DNA of 64,000 bases from Ghiorsea sp. (lineage in GTDB: Bacteria > Pseudomonadota > Zetaproteobacteria > Mariprofundales > Mariprofundaceae): NCBI GenBank assembly GCA_030949605.1, contig JAUZSH010000033.1, positions 1-64,000 on the forward strand. Direction: 5' to 3'. Position numbers and translations under genes: made by a program. Of the stretch, positions 44,776 to 53,241 are shown one piece after another. The number at the start of each line of letters is the position of its first letter. Within the stretch, counting starts at the first letter, position 1. The notes under the pieces were generated by a model. It made no database searches, had not been told where the DNA came from, and was given only the letters and a program-made list of their open reading frames with translations.

Positions 44776-46486
44776 TTAACTATCGCCAAGCACAACATCT
44801 TCAATCACAAACTGAACAGCATCACCCCCACGGAAATCATCCAACTTTAACTGCCCAAGCAATGACACACACACACCTTGTTGTAAATCATCCAGTAAAG
44901 ACCCACCCCTAAAAAGCACCGCTTGCAAGTATTGATGCCCATCACTTAATTGAATACGGCACACAGTACTCTTTAATTTTTTCACATCCACAATACTTAC
45001 ACCTTGAAGCACCCACAAGCAACCTGGGTTACCCTGACCAACAGGTTCAAAGCGTTGCAGCCTGCTTGCCAAACCATGATGACATGCACGCAAGCTCAAT
45101 ACACCATCAACCAGTTTTCGTGTTGGCGTGATCCTATTGTTCTGTTGCTCTTGTATCACTTTCTGGAAATGTCCCACAAAATCCAACCAAGCACCTTCTT
45201 TAACTGTGCCGCCACCAGCACCAGCATGACCACCAAAGCCAAGCAAGTATTCAGCGCAACTTTGCAACAAATCACCAATATGAAAGCCTGAAGCACCGCG
45301 CAAAGATACACGAATCAAACCACTTCCCTCTTGAAAACCAACAGCCGCTGGTCGTTCATACTGCCTTGCCAAGCGCCCCGCAACCAAACCCACAACACCA
45401 GCATGCCAAGCCTCATCAAACACAGCCAAAGGTTGATGCTTATCTTGAATATTTAATTTCTCACACGCATGTTTATAAGTATCAGCCTCAACCTTCCGCC
45501 GTTCAATATTCATTGTATCCAATACAGACGCTAACCTTTGCCCTTGCTGACCATCCGATGTACAAAGCAGTGCCATAGCATCTTCGCCATGCGCCATGCG
45601 TCCTGCGGCATTAATTCTTGGTGCAAGATAAAAAGCAATGGTTTCAACAGATATACGACTGCGGTTCACCTTGGCAACATCCAAAAGTGCAGTCATGCCT
45701 ACCGATGGCGATGTACGCAATTGTTTCAAGCCAAAATGAACCAGTATTCGATTCACCCCTCGCAATAGCATCACATCAGCGACTGTCGCCATAGCCACAC
45801 GGTCGAGCAATTGTTTCAAGTCATAAGCTGGTCGTTGTTCTCTATCTGCCAACACTTTCCATGTTGCCATGAGTAAAAATAATGCAACACCCGTACCACA
45901 CAACACACCATCCGCAAAACCACAGTCTTGGCGTGCAGGATTGAGCAATGCCAAAGCATCAGGTAATACTTTACCTGGTAAATGGTGATCCGTAATAATC
46001 AAATCAAAACCCAAACGTTTCGCCTCACGGCTGGCTTGTAAACATGTTGTGCCTGTATCCACACTCAAACCCAAATGAACACCTGCTTGGTAAGCATGCT
46101 GCACAGCTTCTAAACCAATACCATGTCCGTCATCTGCGCGATGTGGGATAGAATATGTAAGCTTTGCTCCAGTAGACTTTAAGGCTTCAACCAAAATCGC
46201 TGTACCACTCACACCATCACAATCAAAGTCTCCAAACACATGAATAGATTGATGCTGCTCCACTGCATCCGCAAGTCGAATAGCTGCTTTTTTTCATATC
46301 TTGCATCAAAAACGGATCAGGTAAATCAGATAATGCGGGGGAAAAAAACTTATCTTTCTCGTGAAGATCTCTCGCTTTTAACAAACCCTGCCATGCTGAT
46401 AAGGGGTCATCTGCAAACAATGGGTTGTGTCGCCAATCCAAAACATGCCCTTGCCTTGTTACACAGCCTTGAAGTTTAACCCGCAT
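44776..46486 (-). pseudogene. recJ: Single-strand exonuclease RecJ, +1 frameshift in an A7 run
   Basis: RecJ is the 5'-3' ssDNA exonuclease of recombination and mismatch repair. The main frame (44776-46263) carries DFDCDGVSGTA and the DHH motif ITDHHLPG. The N-terminal 60 residues (VKLQGCVTRQGHVLDWRHNP to FLMQDMKK) lie in another frame. They join to AAIRLADAVEQHQSIHV if one base is removed from the seven-A run at 46288-46294. The first in-frame ATG (46486) lies inside M1 copy F, so the element has also replaced the native start or leader. This may be a true pseudogene, slippage-rescued, or a sequencing error. Confidence 0.88.
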
Positions 46487-46639
46487 TATTCATAAATCGT
46501 CGTGATGATTGCGTAGAACCTTTGTTTGCAACGAATTTTAAAGAAATCGCTCGTAGCCGCGCTTACTAACGATTGATGAGAGATTTGTTGCGAATAAAGG
46601 GACAAGCAAGGGCGCGGCTGTATTTGTGAATAATGCGGG
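46480..46639 (+). mobile_element. M1 MITE copy F (160 bp, TSD TTAA)
   Basis: A full-length M1 flanked by TTAA at 46476-46479 and 46640-46643, between the recJ 5' end and the cmoB 3' end. If cmoB and recJ were once co-transcribed, the element now separates them. Confidence 0.92.
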
Positions 46640-46646
46640 TTAAATG

Positions 46647-47637
46647 TCATGTATTGGCAATCAACACCGCACGTTTGGGTGCAGCATACCCTTCAATGGT
46701 TTGACTATTATCATTAGGGTCTAAAAAAATCTACCAATGATTCAAAATACATCCAGTCGGTGGTTCGCTGCTCATCACAGCTTGTGGTCGTTACATCCAC
46801 ACAACGAACATTCTTAAAACCAACCCGCTGCATCCAGAGTGTTAGCATAGGTACCGAAGGTAAAAACCATACATTTCGCATTTTAGCATACCTTACTTGA
46901 GGGATTAAACACGTTTGTTCATCACCATCTACTACCAATGTTTCCAACACAATCTCACCACCTTGACGCAACAAACCTTTGATTTTATAGAGGTGTTCCA
47001 ACGGTGATTTTCGATGGTATAAAATACCCATAGAAAACACGGTATCAAAAGCCTGCAAGGCATCTGGCATCTCATCAATGCCTGTGGGCAAAAGAAATAC
47101 AGGGGCTTGCGGCTGGTAGCGTTTGATACATGCAAAATGAAAGTTAAACAACAACGAAGGTTCGATGCCCAAGACCAGTTTCGCTTGTTGCTCCAACATA
47201 CGCCACAAGTGATACCCAGAGCCACAACCGATATCCAAAACCTTACGCCCTGCCAATGGAGAAAGGTATGGTAACACACGTCGCCACTTCAAATCAGAGC
47301 GCCACTCTGTGTCCACATGTACACCAAATACTTCAAAAGGACCTTTTCGCCAAGGTGTTAGTTTTTTCAAAGACTTCTCAACTTCAGTCTGATCAATATC
47401 GGAGGCTTGAGACTGCACAGTAACCTTATCACCCAGTTGAATTGTCGCTTGAGAAATATCGGGTAGGCTCTCAAAAGCCTCTGACCACCGCACATAATCA
47501 CCGTGTACAAAGCACTGCTGCCAACCTTCACGCCACAGTGTTAATAAATCATCTGCCGCATCTGCCAATCCATCAGCTTTTAATGCTTGTTCCAGCCTTT
47601 TTTGTTCATTTTTGTTGTATGCCTTTGTAAAACTCAC
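46647..47637 (-). pseudogene. cmoB: tRNA U34 carboxymethyltransferase CmoB, frameshifted near the 3' end
   Basis: CmoB transfers the carboxymethyl group of carboxy-SAM to 5-hydroxyuridine at wobble U34. The frame as read stops at 46714 after ESLVDFFRP (307 residues). Removing one base from the seven-A run (plus strand 46723-46729) gives ...DFLDPNDNSQTIEGYAAPK and RAVLIANT, the conserved CmoB C terminus, ending at 46647. SAM motif DIGCGSGYHLWRML and ILYHRKSPLEHL are intact. Only about 20 residues are affected. Partner cmoA is at 6639. Confidence 0.9.
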
Positions 47638-47705
47638 GTCATCCTCCAGAAAGACTCAGACCCATGGGTTCATCTTGATGGGTTAAAAAAGATATGCTGT
47701 CCTTC

Positions 47706-48002
47706 CTAGCGCTGGGTAATTTCAATCAAATGGTAACCAAACTTGGTTTTTACTGGACCATGTACTTGATGGAGTTCGGCAGAAAAAACCACTTCATTAA
47801 ATTCCTTAACCATCGCTCGCTCACGGAATGTGCCTAAATCGCCACCCTTGGCTGACGATGGGCATGTAGAATATTCTTGCGCCACTTCTGCAAAGTCTTC
47901 ACCTGCTGCAATCTTATCTTTAAGCTCTTGGCATAAGATTTCATCAGCAACCAAAATATGACGTGCGGTAGCAGTTTTTCTTTTTTTATTCCATCCAAAC
48001 AT
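47706..48002 (-). CDS. Parvulin-type peptidyl-prolyl isomerase (PpiC-like)
   Basis: The 98-residue protein is a stand-alone rotamase domain: TARHILVADEILCQELKDKI, FAEVAQEYSTCPSSAKGGDL, GTFRERAMVKEFNEVVFS and the final TKFGYHLIEITQR. It has no signal peptide, so it is cytoplasmic like PpiC. ATG at 48002 is preferred because GAGG lies five bases upstream; the longer frame uses GTG/TTG codons. It lies alone between cmoB and the pyruvate carboxylase operon. Confidence 0.93.
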   Translation of the reverse strand: MFGWNKKRKTATARHILVADEILCQELKDKIAAGEDFAEVAQEYSTCPSSAKGGDLGTFRERAMVKEFNEVVFSAELHQVHGPVKTKFGYHLIEITQR

Positions 48003-48053
48003 CAACACCTCAATAACTTGTTTCTTGTAATGAACACTTCAAAATATATACCC

Positions 48054-48118
48054 TTGACATCCTACCCGCCCTAATACCCGCAGGGGGCAGACTCCTTCGC
48101 CAATTCATCACAGGACGG
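48054..48118 (+). repeat. IS200/IS605-end-like repeat, copy 2 (copy 1 at 5801-5869)
   Basis: The sequence begins TTGACATCCTACCCGCCCTA, has a GCCC.../...GGGGGC stem and ends near CATCACAGGACGG. Its inverse closely matches 5801-5869. The TTGACATCCT start equals the end of the tnpA/tnpB element at 30902. Confidence 0.6.
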
Positions 48119-48143
48119 GGATTTACGGTGAGGTGGATAAAAA

Positions 48144-48177
48144 AAGCCCTGTCTGATGAAAACACCAAACAAGGCTT
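48144..48177 (-). terminator. Rho-independent terminator of the pyruvate carboxylase operon
   Basis: On the minus strand AAGCCTTGTTTG pairs with CAGACAGGGCTT (12 bp including two G-U pairs) and is followed by TTTTTATCC. It is 20 bp after the biotin-carrier subunit stop. Confidence 0.88.
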
Positions 48178-48197
48178 TGCTATGATATGATTATATA

Positions 48198-50048
48198 TCA
48201 GCCAATTTCAATCAAACATTCATCAGGGTTCACGGTATCCCCTTCAACAACATGAATAGCTTTGACTGTACCTGCAACAGGTGCATGAACAGGATTTTCC
48301 ATTTTCATGGCTTCAACAGTTACCACGGTATCACCAGCTTCAACCCTATCACCTTCTTTGACATTGACTGCCACAATGCGACCTGGCATGGGTGTGGTGA
48401 CATCGCTGTCATTGCGTGCTTTCGGGCGTTTAGAGCCTTTAGATACTTTGCCAGCATCAATGCCGCGACCATCTAGCGTCGGTACCATTTCGGTTAATGT
48501 TTCCAAATAAACTTCTTCCAATACATTATCAACTTTGATGTAATACGGTTTCAAATCATCTTCAACATGACCCGTACCTTCAATTTTGATATGGTATTCT
48601 TCACCATGAATGGTGATATTAAATTCAGTTGGTGCAAGCGCTGGTGTTGCAACGGATGCTGTTGTTTCTGTTACTTCAAGTTCCAAAGGCTCTGGCTTGA
48701 AATGCCCCGATTCACGCTCTGCAAAAAATTCCAAAGCAATCGTTGGAAACATCGCATAAGACAACACATCTTCAATTGACTTGGCGCGATCACCAACTTC
48801 ACGTGTTAATGCATCCAATTCATCAGGAATCAAATCAGCAGGACGTACGCTAACCACTTCTTCATCACCCAAGGCTTTTTTCTGGACTTTGGCATTGATT
48901 TCACCCAATGTTTTACCATACATACCTTTGAGGTAATTTTTGGTTTCTTCGGTAATCACACTGTATTTTTTACCCGATACCACATTAAGTACAGCTTGTG
49001 TGCCTACAATTTGGCTGGTTGGCGTGACCAATGAAGGGTAACCAAAGTCTTTGCGAACATTGGTAATTTCATCCAACACATCATCCATTTTATCCAAAGC
49101 ACCTTGCTCTTTAAGTTGATTTGCAAGGTTGGAAATCATGCCGCCTGGGATTTGATTGACAAACACGCGGGTGTCCACGCGGGTAACATCAGATTCAAAA
49201 CGTGCATATTTTTTACGCACATCACGAAAATAAGCAGCCACATCTTGAAGTGCTTCTAGGTTTAAACCTGTGTCATATTCGGTTTCAGCAAAGGCTGCGA
49301 CCATGGATTCGGTAGCAGGGTGAGACGTGCCGCCAGAAAGTGGGGAAATTGCAGTGTCGATAATATCACAACCTGCATGAACAGCTTCCCATTGCACCAT
49401 TTCAGCCACACCTGATGTGGAGTGTGAATGTAGGTGGAGTGGAATATCAATGGCATCTTTAAGGGCTAGGATAAGCTCTTTGGTGGCAACGGGTGTTAAT
49501 AGTCCTGCCATATCTTTGATGGCAAGGGTATCACAGCCCATATCTTCAAAACCTTTGGCCAAATCCACAAAATAGTCCAAATTATGAACAGGACTGGTGG
49601 TGTAACAAATCGTGCCTTCAGCATGTTTACCATTATCTTTGACTTGAGCAATGGCAGTGCGCACATTACGCAAATCATTCATGGCATCAAATGTGCGGAA
49701 CACATCCACGCCATTGGCAGAAGCCATATCGACAAATTTACGCACCACATCATCAGCATAATGACGGTAACCCAGCAGGTTTTGACCACGAAGAAGCATT
49801 TGAATTTTGGTGTTGGGCATGGCATTGCTCAATTCACGCAAACGAATCCAAGGACCTTCTTTGAGGTAGCGAAGACAGGTGTCAAATGTTGCTCCACCCC
49901 AAGCTTCAACTGACCAATAACCAATTTGGTCGATTTTTTCGCAAATGGGCAACATATCATCCAAACGCATACGGGTTGCCAATAAAGATTGGTGTCCGTC
50001 ACGCAGAGCAAGTTCAGTGATGGCTAATTTTTTCTTTGTCTGTGTCAT
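48198..50048 (-). CDS. pycB: Pyruvate carboxylase subunit B / oxaloacetate decarboxylase alpha-type, with biotin domain
   Basis: The 616-residue protein has a carboxyltransferase domain of the HMGL/pyruvate carboxylase type ([38 protein letters not shown], metal-site His), the PYC_OADA conserved domain, and a C-terminal biotinyl domain with [13 protein letters not shown] (Lys near 582). Beside a biotin carboxylase gene it most probably forms the two-subunit pyruvate carboxylase that feeds oxaloacetate to the TCA cycle. No Na+-pump beta/gamma subunits are present, which argues against the decarboxylase role. ATG at 50048 fits the AAGGA spacing. Confidence 0.93.
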   Translation of the reverse strand: MTQTKKKLAITELALRDGHQSLLATRMRLDDMLPICEKIDQIGYWSVEAWGGATFDTCLRYLKEGPWIRLRELSNAMPNTKIQMLLRGQNLLGYRHYADDVVRKFVDMASANGVDVFRTFDAMNDLRNVRTAIAQVKDNGKHAEGTICYTTSPVHNLDYFVDLAKGFEDMGCDTLAIKDMAGLLTPVATKELILALKDAIDIPLHLHSHSTSGVAEMVQWEAVHAGCDIIDTAISPLSGGTSHPATESMVAAFAETEYDTGLNLEALQDVAAYFRDVRKKYARFESDVTRVDTRVFVNQIPGGMISNLANQLKEQGALDKMDDVLDEITNVRKDFGYPSLVTPTSQIVGTQAVLNVVSGKKYSVITEETKNYLKGMYGKTLGEINAKVQKKALGDEEVVSVRPADLIPDELDALTREVGDRAKSIEDVLSYAMFPTIALEFFAERESGHFKPEPLELEVTETTASVATPALAPTEFNITIHGEEYHIKIEGTGHVEDDLKPYYIKVDNVLEEVYLETLTEMVPTLDGRGIDAGKVSKGSKRPKARNDSDVTTPMPGRIVAVNVKEGDRVEAGDTVVTVEAMKMENPVHAPVAGTVKAIHVVEGDTVNPDECLIEIG

Positions 50049-50066
50049 CTTATTCAATCCTTTTTC

Positions 50067-51485
50067 CTACAATCCAGCATGGGCTGCAACGGCAACTGCC
50101 ACAGCCGCTGCAATGTCTTCGCGAGCTTCAAACGGTTTATAATCAAGCAAATAAGCATGGTTATCCATGAATCCAGTGTCAAACTGACCCTCAAGGAACA
50201 CATCCGATAAGGCAATGTTACGGTAAAATGCCAAAGTCGTTTTCACGCCGCGAATATCATATTCTTTGAGTGCGCGTTGCGAACGTTTGACAGCATGTTG
50301 CCAGTCAGGTGCCCAAATAGTCAACTTGGCACACATCGAGTCATAATGCGGGGGAATGGTGTAACCAGGGTAAACACAGCCATCCACACGGATACCTGGA
50401 CCACCTGGCGAATGGTATCGTGAAATACGCCCAGGGTTGGGAAAGAAGCCATTTTGCGGGTCTTCAGCATTGACACGAAATTCAATAGCACTGCCTTTAA
50501 AGCTTAAATCTTCTTGTTTGAAGGGAAGCTTTTCACCTGCAGCAATGGCAATTTGTTGCGCCACAATATCCACGCCCGTAATGGCTTCAGTAATGGTATG
50601 TTCCACCTGCAAACGGGTGTTCATTTCCATGAAGAAAAAGTCGTGGTTTTTGTCTACCAAAAACTCAACCGTTCCTGCATTGACATAACCCACAGCCAAA
50701 GCTGCTTTCACGGCAACATCACCCATTTTCTTGCGAAGTTCAGGTGTAATATAATTGGATGGTGCGATTTCAATCAGCTTTTGATTGCGGCGCTGAATCG
50801 AGCAGTCACGTTCAAACAAATGAACACAGTTGCCATGCGAATCAGCGAGAATTTGAAACTCAATATGACGCGGCTCAACAATACACTTTTCCATGAAAAG
50901 CTCACCATTGCCAAATGCTGTCATGGCTTCATTGGTGGTTAACTCATAGTTTTCAACCACCTCTTCATCCGAATCACAACGGCGAATACCACGCCCACCG
51001 CCACCTGCAGAAGCTTTGAGCATCACCGGGTAACCCATGGCTTGCGCAGTTTCTACGGCTTCATCAACGCTCACCAAAGATGCTTCAGTGCCGGGAATAC
51101 ATGGCACACCAGCAGCCAACATCGCAGTACGCGCATTGGTTTTACTGCCCATATTTTCAATCGCATCAGGAGAGGGTCCGATATATGTAATCCCTGCATC
51201 AATCACGGCTTGAGCAAATTCAGGGTTCTCCGACAAAAAACCATAACCTGGATGAATGGCATCCACTTTCGCTTTGATGGCAATATCAACAATGCGATGA
51301 ATATTAAGATAACTTTTAACTGGGTCTGGGCCAATGAGGATAGCCTTATCAGCCTTTTTAACATGCAAGGCATGATTGTCTGGGTCTGAATAAACAGCCA
51401 CAGACTCAATGCCCAACTCACTGCAGGCACGAATAATACGGATGGCGCATTCGCCACGGTTGGCAATCAAGATGCGTTTAAACAA
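50067..51485 (-). CDS. pycA: Biotin carboxylase subunit (pyruvate carboxylase subunit A / AccC-like)
   Basis: This 472-residue ATP-grasp biotin carboxylase starts KRILIANRGECAIRIIRACS and has MLKASAGGGGRGIRRC, EMNTRLQVEHTITE and the carboxybiotin-site residues typical of the family. It carboxylates the biotin on the adjacent subunit. A short extension rich in Ala/Val ends the protein (EDIAAAVAVAVAAHAGL). The start is TTG at 51485, eight bases after AAGGAG; the upstream GTG abuts the same site. The organism should have another AccC for fatty acid synthesis elsewhere. Confidence 0.93.
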   Translation of the reverse strand: MFKRILIANRGECAIRIIRACSELGIESVAVYSDPDNHALHVKKADKAILIGPDPVKSYLNIHRIVDIAIKAKVDAIHPGYGFLSENPEFAQAVIDAGITYIGPSPDAIENMGSKTNARTAMLAAGVPCIPGTEASLVSVDEAVETAQAMGYPVMLKASAGGGGRGIRRCDSDEEVVENYELTTNEAMTAFGNGELFMEKCIVEPRHIEFQILADSHGNCVHLFERDCSIQRRNQKLIEIAPSNYITPELRKKMGDVAVKAALAVGYVNAGTVEFLVDKNHDFFFMEMNTRLQVEHTITEAITGVDIVAQQIAIAAGEKLPFKQEDLSFKGSAIEFRVNAEDPQNGFFPNPGRISRYHSPGGPGIRVDGCVYPGYTIPPHYDSMCAKLTIWAPDWQHAVKRSQRALKEYDIRGVKTTLAFYRNIALSDVFLEGQFDTGFMDNHAYLLDYKPFEAREDIAAAVAVAVAAHAGL

Positions 51486-51514
51486 GTGATTCACTCCTTT
51501 TCTTCGAGCGAGGC

Positions 51515-51543
51515 ATGATAAAGAAAAGTTAGCTTTTGAGCAA
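51515..51543 (-). promoter_or_regulatory. Probable sigma70 promoter of the pyruvate carboxylase operon
   Basis: On the minus strand -35 TTGCTC (51538-51543) and -10 TATCAT (51515-51520) are separated by 17 bp, 29 bp before the start codon. AAGGAG follows. Confidence 0.55.
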
Positions 51544-51560
51544 TCGTTAAATGATAATTT

Positions 51561-52523
51561 CTAGGTATTTAGCAGTGGTATATGCAGCGATAAGACATCC
51601 AATTCTTCCATGCAATGCTTGTGTGTTAAAGGTATCTCATCTAAAAACTGTATTTTACCATCGCGGTGAGCAAGTCGCGCAAAAATACCCAATACTTTAA
51701 TATGACGCTGCAAAGATGTGAGGCGAACGGCTCTGTGCCATGCTTCAAAGTCAACAAAATAACCTTGATGCTGAAGACTTAAAGCATTAAAAAATAAACG
51801 ACTCCATCGGCGGCAATCCTCTTCAGGGTAATCCTGATAACAATCATAAAGTAACGATGCCAAGTCATAAGTGATGGGGCCGATGACAGCATCTTGAAAG
51901 TCAATAATACCCAAAGGTAATCCTGAATCTGGAATCATTAAGTTGCGACTATGATAATCAAGATGAACGGGGACTTTGGGAATGCTATCGATTTCTTTGA
52001 GAGCAGGAACCAAGGCTTGATGAAAGCTTTCGCGCTCATTGGCAGTCGGTGTGTGTGATTCGATGTGTGGTAAATACCAGTCCAAATACAAGTTGATTTC
52101 AGTCGTCATGCGTTGCATGTCAAAGATCGACAAATCTATCGAATCACCTGCTTTTTGCAGCATGTGAAGTTGACAGAGTGCATCTTTAAATAAACCATCT
52201 ATATCATTGTTTTTTTTGAGAAAAACTGACCATGTTGTATCGCCAAAGTCTTGAAGCAAGAGAAAGCCCTGCCTTTTATCTTCAACCACAATTTCAGGCA
52301 CATTCAAGCCTGATTGTTGCAGCCAATCACACACTCGAACAAATGGGGATACATCTTCTTTTTCAGGTGGGGCATCCATCAACACATATGTTTGCTGAGG
52401 TGTTGAAACACGAAAATAGCGGCGAAAAGATGCGTCACCAGCCAAAGACTCAATGCTGAAGGTTCGAGTTACACGTTGTTGCACCAACCAAGTTTTGGCT
52501 TGCTCAAGGCGAACATCATCCAT
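51561..52523 (-). CDS. AmgK-like sugar kinase / aminoglycoside phosphotransferase family
   Basis: The 320-residue protein fits COG3178: SLAGDASFRRYFRVSTPQQ, VLMDAPPEKEDVSPF, FLLLQDFGDTTW, the catalytic HLDYHSRNLMIP (Asp in HxDxxxxN) and IIDFQDAVIGPITYDLASLL. Such kinases phosphorylate N-acetylmuramate/N-acetylglucosamine at C1 in murein recycling (AmgK). The usual partner murU is not adjacent, so the substrate remains open. It overlaps the SPOR gene by 8 bp and is the last gene of argS-SPOR-kinase. Confidence 0.88.
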   Translation of the reverse strand: MDDVRLEQAKTWLVQQRVTRTFSIESLAGDASFRRYFRVSTPQQTYVLMDAPPEKEDVSPFVRVCDWLQQSGLNVPEIVVEDKRQGFLLLQDFGDTTWSVFLKKNNDIDGLFKDALCQLHMLQKAGDSIDLSIFDMQRMTTEINLYLDWYLPHIESHTPTANERESFHQALVPALKEIDSIPKVPVHLDYHSRNLMIPDSGLPLGIIDFQDAVIGPITYDLASLLYDCYQDYPEEDCRRWSRLFFNALSLQHQGYFVDFEAWHRAVRLTSLQRHIKVLGIFARLAHRDGKIQFLDEIPLTHKHCMEELDVLSLHIPLLNT

Positions 52524-53241
52524 TTTGAATCAATAGCCCCACAATTTTAAGTTTTTGTTTAATCAATTGCTGGGCATGGATTGCATCTTTTTCCTTCATG
52601 AAGGAGCGGGTATATACGCGAAAATATACGCCTTTATTGGGGATTTCAATATACTGGACTTCGGCTGAAATACCCAATGATTGCAACGTTGGAAGAAATT
52701 TTTCTGCGTCTTTTCGCCGCGTGAATGATGCAACTTGAATGCGGAAGCTACGCGATGTCTTTTTCATCTGAGCCTTGATAACATCTTCAAGGTTTCGCTC
52801 CATCGCAAGCTTTGCATGTTTATCATCTTTGGATTTTTCTAAATCTGCTTCAAGTTTATCCAAGAATACAGATCCTTGCACTGCCTGAGGTTGATCTCCT
52901 AAAGGCTCTGGCGTAATGGATTGTTTAGGCAACTCGTTATAAAAAGTAAGTTCCCCCACTTGAGATGTATTGGCTTCTTGTTGCTGCCATTTTTCAGCAT
53001 CTTCTTTCAATGTGTTCAACTCACGTTGCTGGTTTTGGAGCTTGGAAACCAGTTCATCATGTTTATTACTCTTACTGCCTTCTAACCCCTGCTGCTCCCC
53101 CATATAAAAACCAATGGCAAAGCAGACCATGGCAAAAGTAGTCGCTGTAACGGTAATAACAGCCGTCTTACTGGATAGTTTTTGTGATTCACCTTGCTCA
53201 AAATGGGTCGTTTCGACTTTTGCAAAGTCCTTATCCCCCAT
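52516..53241 (-). CDS. SPOR-domain membrane protein
   Basis: The 241-residue protein has a cytoplasmic N terminus, one transmembrane helix (about 25-47), a long charged coiled-coil stalk (about 55-150) and a C-terminal SPOR domain (about 165-241, SFRIQVASFTRRKDAEKFLP, YFRVYTRSFMKEKDAIHAQ). SPOR domains bind denuded peptidoglycan glycans at the division septum. The argS stop and this ATG overlap as TAATG. Together with the AmgK-like kinase it suggests a cell-wall role for this small operon. Confidence 0.93.
   Translation of the reverse strand: MGDKDFAKVETTHFEQGESQKLSSKTAVITVTATTFAMVCFAIGFYMGEQQGLEGSKSNKHDELVSKLQNQQRELNTLKEDAEKWQQQEANTSQVGELTFYNELPKQSITPEPLGDQPQAVQGSVFLDKLEADLEKSKDDKHAKLAMERNLEDVIKAQMKKTSRSFRIQVASFTRRKDAEKFLPTLQSLGISAEVQYIEIPNKGVYFRVYTRSFMKEKDAIHAQQLIKQKLKIVGLLIQNG

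Noticed and set aside
48198-51485. Na+-pumping oxaloacetate decarboxylase
   Set aside because: No membrane beta or gamma subunits are present, and the partner is a biotin carboxylase, which fits two-subunit pyruvate carboxylase.
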